A DNA stretch of 9,309 bases, taken from assembly GCA_015232485.1 (NCBI GenBank), contig JADFZP010000097.1, forward strand, positions 1-9,309. Direction: 5' to 3'. The stretch comes from Alphaproteobacteria bacterium. GTDB lineage: Bacteria; Pseudomonadota; Alphaproteobacteria; Rhodospirillales; Magnetospirillaceae. The first letter of the stretch is position 1. Each line of letters begins with the position of its first letter. A program made the translations under genes and the position numbers. The notes below the pieces were generated by a model. The model saw only the letters and a program-made list of their open reading frames with translations, was not told the DNA's origin and did not search any database. Shown here in pieces: positions 7,015 to 9,309 of this stretch.

Positions 7015-7177
7015 GCTTTCCGGCCGGTCTTCCGACTGAGGTTCATCCCATCCGAACGCCTTCCCGGCGGATGCCAGTGGCCTTTGTCCGAACAGTCCCC
7101 ATCACGGCGTTGGGCACGCGGCGGAGTCGCACCGCCTTCCCGATTCTCCCAAGGAGGCGCCTTGGGCACCGGAAAGC
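7015..7177 (-). promoter_or_regulatory. Cobalamin (B12) riboswitch upstream of bluB
   Basis: The RNA is read on the minus strand. P1 closes with nine perfect pairs, GCTTTCCGG (7169-7177) with CCGGAAAGC (7015-7023). A 7-bp hairpin CCCAAGG/CCTTGGG (7148-7166) follows. The core GGGAAGGCGGTGCGACTCC then forms a GGCGG/CCGCC stem and runs into CGTGCCCAACGCCGTGA, matching the usual GGGAA..GGTGcaAaTCC..GCCCCCGCAACTGTgA core. Next come CCACTGG and CCGGGAAGGC. The closing B12 box AGTCGGAAGACCGGCC (7022-7037) fits the consensus at about 14 of 16 positions. The family represses downstream genes when adenosylcobalamin or a related cobalamin is bound, which suits bluB. Exact ligand preference cannot be read from sequence here. 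Confidence 0.95.
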
Positions 7178-7214
7178 GCTCCCATCCTGCCACGGAACCG
7201 GCGCGCCGCGCCAG

Positions 7215-7227
7215 AGCGGTTACCGCT
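7215..7227. repeat. Perfect inverted repeat in the divergent intergenic region
   Basis: AGCGGT-T-ACCGCT is a perfect 6-bp inverted repeat around one base. It lies between the riboswitch and the plus-strand oxidoreductase gene, where both promoters should be. It could be an operator for either direction. With a single central base it is unlikely to be an RNA hairpin. No regulator can be named. Confidence 0.4.
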
Positions 7228-7283
7228 TAAGCCCGGCCGCGGATGGTGATACAGTCCCGCGCCCATTCCACCACCCGTGCCCA

Positions 7284-8897
7284 ATGCCCGAGCGCATCGA
7301 CATCACGCAGCTTCCCGAATGCGACTTGACCGACGACGGCGGACGTCGGCTCGAGGCGCGGCTGCTGACGGCCGACGACTTGACCGGCGCGGTGCGCGGC
7401 GCCGTCGAGGCGGGTTGGGCGGTGATGCCGGCCGGCGGGTTGACCAGCGCGATCAACTCGTTCTCCTATGACCGGGCGGCGGCCGAGGCGTTCAAGGGCG
7501 TGGTGGCGATTCGGCCGCGCGGCGCCACCGCCGTCGAGATCGTGCCGGCCTCGACCCCCATCGAGGCGCTGGCCTCGAATCAGATGAGCATCGAGCCCGA
7601 GGCCGGGCTGGTCACGGTGGGCGCCGGGTTGTCCTTCGAGCAGGCCAACGCGGCGCTGGCCCGCGCGGTTGGGCCGGACGCCCGCATTCTGGTCGATCTG
7701 ACCAGCGTCGGCTCGGCCCAGGCGGGCGGCGTGATGGCGACCGGCGGCATGGGGCCGTTGCGCAGGCGCCCCTCGGCCAGTTGCGTGGCGCTGGCCCTGG
7801 CCACCGGCCTGCCCGAGCCGCTGATCGTCGAGGGCGACGACGTGCTGTCGCACCAGGGCATGCAGGGTTGGACCGGCATGGCGACGGCGCTGCGCATGCG
7901 CTTCTTCCGCACCCCGCCCTTCGAGTTCGGCCTGGTGCTGCCGGTGCAAAGCAGCGACACCGACACCCTGGCCGAGTTGCTGACCTATCTGCATCCCTGG
8001 ACCGCCGTCACGCCCTCGGCCGAAACCGAGCGGCTGGTCGGGCAGGTCGATCCGGGCACCATCCTGAACGGCATCGAACTGGTCGGCCGCGACGCGCTGG
8101 CCGATTTCGTGGCCAACGCCCAGGATCAGGCGGTGCGCGCCAAGGCGCTGGGCCTGCTGCAAAGCTGCGACTACGCCAACGCCGATTTCCTGGTCTGCCT
8201 CACGGGCTGGTCCGAGCATTCGGTCGAGGACGTGCTGGGCATCCTGCTCGACTCCGAGACCGAGACGATCGGCGGCGTGCAGATCGATTACGGCGTCGGC
8301 TTCTCGTCGGGCGGCGAGATGGAGGCGTTCCGCGCCATCCGCGAGGGCGCCCCCGACCTCGCGCGGACCCGCGCCCGCGTGATCCAGCCCGGCAAGCTGA
8401 AGCCGTGGAGCGCCTCGACCGATATCGACGTGGCGGCGCCGCGCGACGTCACCGCGATCGTGCCGCTGCTCACCGCGTACGAGGATTATCGCGACACCAT
8501 CGCGGGCCTGACCGAGCAGTTCGAAGGCCGGGTCGACATCTCGCTGGCCGCCTATGGCCATTTGTCGCCGCACGGCATCGACCCGCATCACCGCGTCGTG
8601 CTGATCGCCCCCGAGGGCGGCGAGCAGGGCCTGGCCGACGCCCGCTTCATGGTGCGGGCCGGCAAGAAGGCGCTGATCCGCGCCCTGGTGCGCGCCGCCC
8701 ACGACCGCGGCTGCGTGGTGACCGGCGGCGAGAAGGGCATTCCCTCGGTGCTGGAGATCGCCAGCGCCCTGGGCGGCGAGCACCACATGCCGCACAATCT
8801 GGTCGAGCAGATCGAGCGCGCCCGCCGCGCCCTGGCCGCCGCACCCGCCAATTTCACCTTCCGAGCCCCCGCCGAACTGAGAGGAACCACAAGATGA
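7284..8897 (+). CDS. FAD-binding oxidoreductase (PCMH-type FAD domain, D-lactate/2-hydroxyacid dehydrogenase-like)
   Basis: The 537-residue protein has an N-terminal PCMH-type FAD-binding domain (about 25-210) with MPAGGLTSAIN (48-58), LVTVGAGLSFEQANAAL (109-125) and LTSVGSAQAGGVMATGG (139-155). A substrate domain like that of FAD-linked oxidases follows, with YGHLSPHGIDPHH (424-436) and TGGEKGIPS (480-488). These sit where relatives have GHxGDGNxH and GEHG. E483 is kept but the expected catalytic His is K484 (alignment by eye). No transmembrane segment or signal peptide is seen, so it is probably cytoplasmic. The substrate is unknown. The frame is open far upstream, but homology begins after 7284; no Shine-Dalgarno sequence precedes that ATG, so the start is moderately sure. 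Its stop overlaps the next start by 4 nt. It is divergent from bluB. Confidence 0.85.
   Translation: MPERIDITQLPECDLTDDGGRRLEARLLTADDLTGAVRGAVEAGWAVMPAGGLTSAINSFSYDRAAAEAFKGVVAIRPRGATAVEIVPASTPIEALASNQMSIEPEAGLVTVGAGLSFEQANAALARAVGPDARILVDLTSVGSAQAGGVMATGGMGPLRRRPSASCVALALATGLPEPLIVEGDDVLSHQGMQGWTGMATALRMRFFRTPPFEFGLVLPVQSSDTDTLAELLTYLHPWTAVTPSAETERLVGQVDPGTILNGIELVGRDALADFVANAQDQAVRAKALGLLQSCDYANADFLVCLTGWSEHSVEDVLGILLDSETETIGGVQIDYGVGFSSGGEMEAFRAIREGAPDLARTRARVIQPGKLKPWSASTDIDVAAPRDVTAIVPLLTAYEDYRDTIAGLTEQFEGRVDISLAAYGHLSPHGIDPHHRVVLIAPEGGEQGLADARFMVRAGKKALIRALVRAAHDRGCVVTGGEKGIPSVLEIASALGGEHHMPHNLVEQIERARRALAAAPANFTFRAPAELRGTTR
8880..8885 (+). promoter_or_regulatory. Shine-Dalgarno sequence of the YchJ-like gene
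   Basis: AGAGGA lies 8 nt before the ATG at 8894, inside the end of the oxidoreductase gene. It supports that start and independent ribosome loading in addition to ATGA coupling. Confidence 0.65.
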
Positions 8898-9309
8898 CCG
8901 ACGCGCCTTGCCCCTGCGGCAGCGGGCAGACCTTCGAGGCCTGCTGCGCCCCCTTGCTGGCCGGCGCCCCGGCCGCCACGCCCGAAGCGCTGATGCGCTC
9001 GCGCTACTCCGCCTTCGTCAAGGCGGACATCGGCTATCTGGAGCGCAGCCTGAGCCCCACCGAAAAGGCCGATTTCGACCCGGCGCAAACCAAGACCTGG
9101 GCCGAAACCGCCGAGTGGCTGGGCCTCGAAATCCGCGCCACCGAAGGCGGCGGCCCCGAAGACCAGACCGGCACGGTGGCCTTCACCGCCCGCTTCCGCG
9201 TCCAGGGCAAGGATCAGGCCCACCACGAAACCGCCCGCTTCACCCGCCACGACGGCCGCTGGGCCTATGCCGGCGGCGCGATGGGCATGGGCACCGTGCG
9301 CCACAAGGG
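8894..9309 (+). CDS. YchJ/UPF0225-family SEC-C motif protein, partial at right edge
   Basis: The 138 visible residues begin with a SEC-C zinc-binding motif, CPCGSGQTFEACC (C6, C8, C17, C18), with the standard spacing. The family segments LMRSRYSAFV, YLERSLSP and EWLGLEIRA follow, and the end shows FTARFRV and the ARFTRHDGRWAY strand. E. coli YchJ is about 152 residues with a second SEC-C motif at its C-terminus; whether that exists here cannot be seen. The biochemical role of the family is not established. Cys residues in the motif are expected to bind zinc. The start overlaps the oxidoreductase stop (ATGA) and has its own ribosome binding site, so the two genes form one transcription unit. 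Confidence 0.9.
   Translation, partial: MTDAPCPCGSGQTFEACCAPLLAGAPAATPEALMRSRYSAFVKADIGYLERSLSPTEKADFDPAQTKTWAETAEWLGLEIRATEGGGPEDQTGTVAFTARFRVQGKDQAHHETARFTRHDGRWAYAGGAMGMGTVRHK

Noticed and set aside
7227..7253. Promoter for the oxidoreductase using TTAAGC and GATACA
   Set aside because: Both boxes are weak and the spacing is 15 nt; too little support to list.
5880..7283. Upstream extension of the plus-strand oxidoreductase frame
   Set aside because: It runs antisense to bluB, the riboswitch and the small protein gene; homology begins only after 7284.
7227..8795. Minus-strand open frame opposite the oxidoreductase (522 codons)
   Set aside because: Antisense shadow with His/Gly/Ala/Arg-rich composition and no domain.
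1..9309. tRNA, rRNA, CRISPR array, insertion sequence or phage genes
   Set aside because: I found no cloverleaf-like segment, regular repeat-spacer pattern, transposase motif or phage structural gene.

Overview
The window is GC-rich (roughly two thirds G+C by eye) and tightly packed. Gene content and codon bias suggest an alphaproteobacterium, possibly in the Rhodospirillales. That placement is an inference from sequence style, not a database match.

Left and centre (1-6173, minus strand): a probable heavy-metal efflux operon. In transcription order it holds a small secreted His/Cys-containing protein (5838-6173), an unusual membrane-fusion protein (4209-5783), an HME-type RND permease (1073-4207), a secreted mono-haem cytochrome c (264-1076) and a response-regulator receiver domain cut by the window edge (1-277). 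The last four are joined by a 1-nt gap, a 4-nt ATGA overlap and a 14-nt overlap, which implies translational coupling. His-rich clusters (HAGH, HDH, HDDH) recur in three of the exported proteins. The N-terminal domains of the membrane-fusion protein and the cytochrome look alike. No outer-membrane factor gene is visible.

Middle right (6249-7177, minus strand): bluB, the 5,6-dimethylbenzimidazole synthase for the lower ligand of cobalamin. A well-formed cobalamin riboswitch (7015-7177) precedes it, with a clear Shine-Dalgarno sequence at the bluB start. bluB lies 75 bp upstream of the efflux operon on the same strand, so either read-through or an internal promoter at 6180-6208 could feed the efflux genes.

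Right (7284-9309, plus strand): a divergently transcribed two-gene unit. It encodes an FAD-binding oxidoreductase of the PCMH/D-lactate dehydrogenase type with altered C-terminal active-site motifs, followed by a YchJ-like SEC-C protein that overlaps it by 4 nt and runs off the window.

Most unusual points: the efflux operon carries a cytochrome c and a response regulator; the membrane-fusion protein appears to be a fusion with a buried former signal peptide; the permease has extra acidic residues in its proton-relay helix; and a near-copy of the riboswitch P1 5' strand lies just upstream of the bluB ribosome binding site, which suggests a strand-exchange switch.
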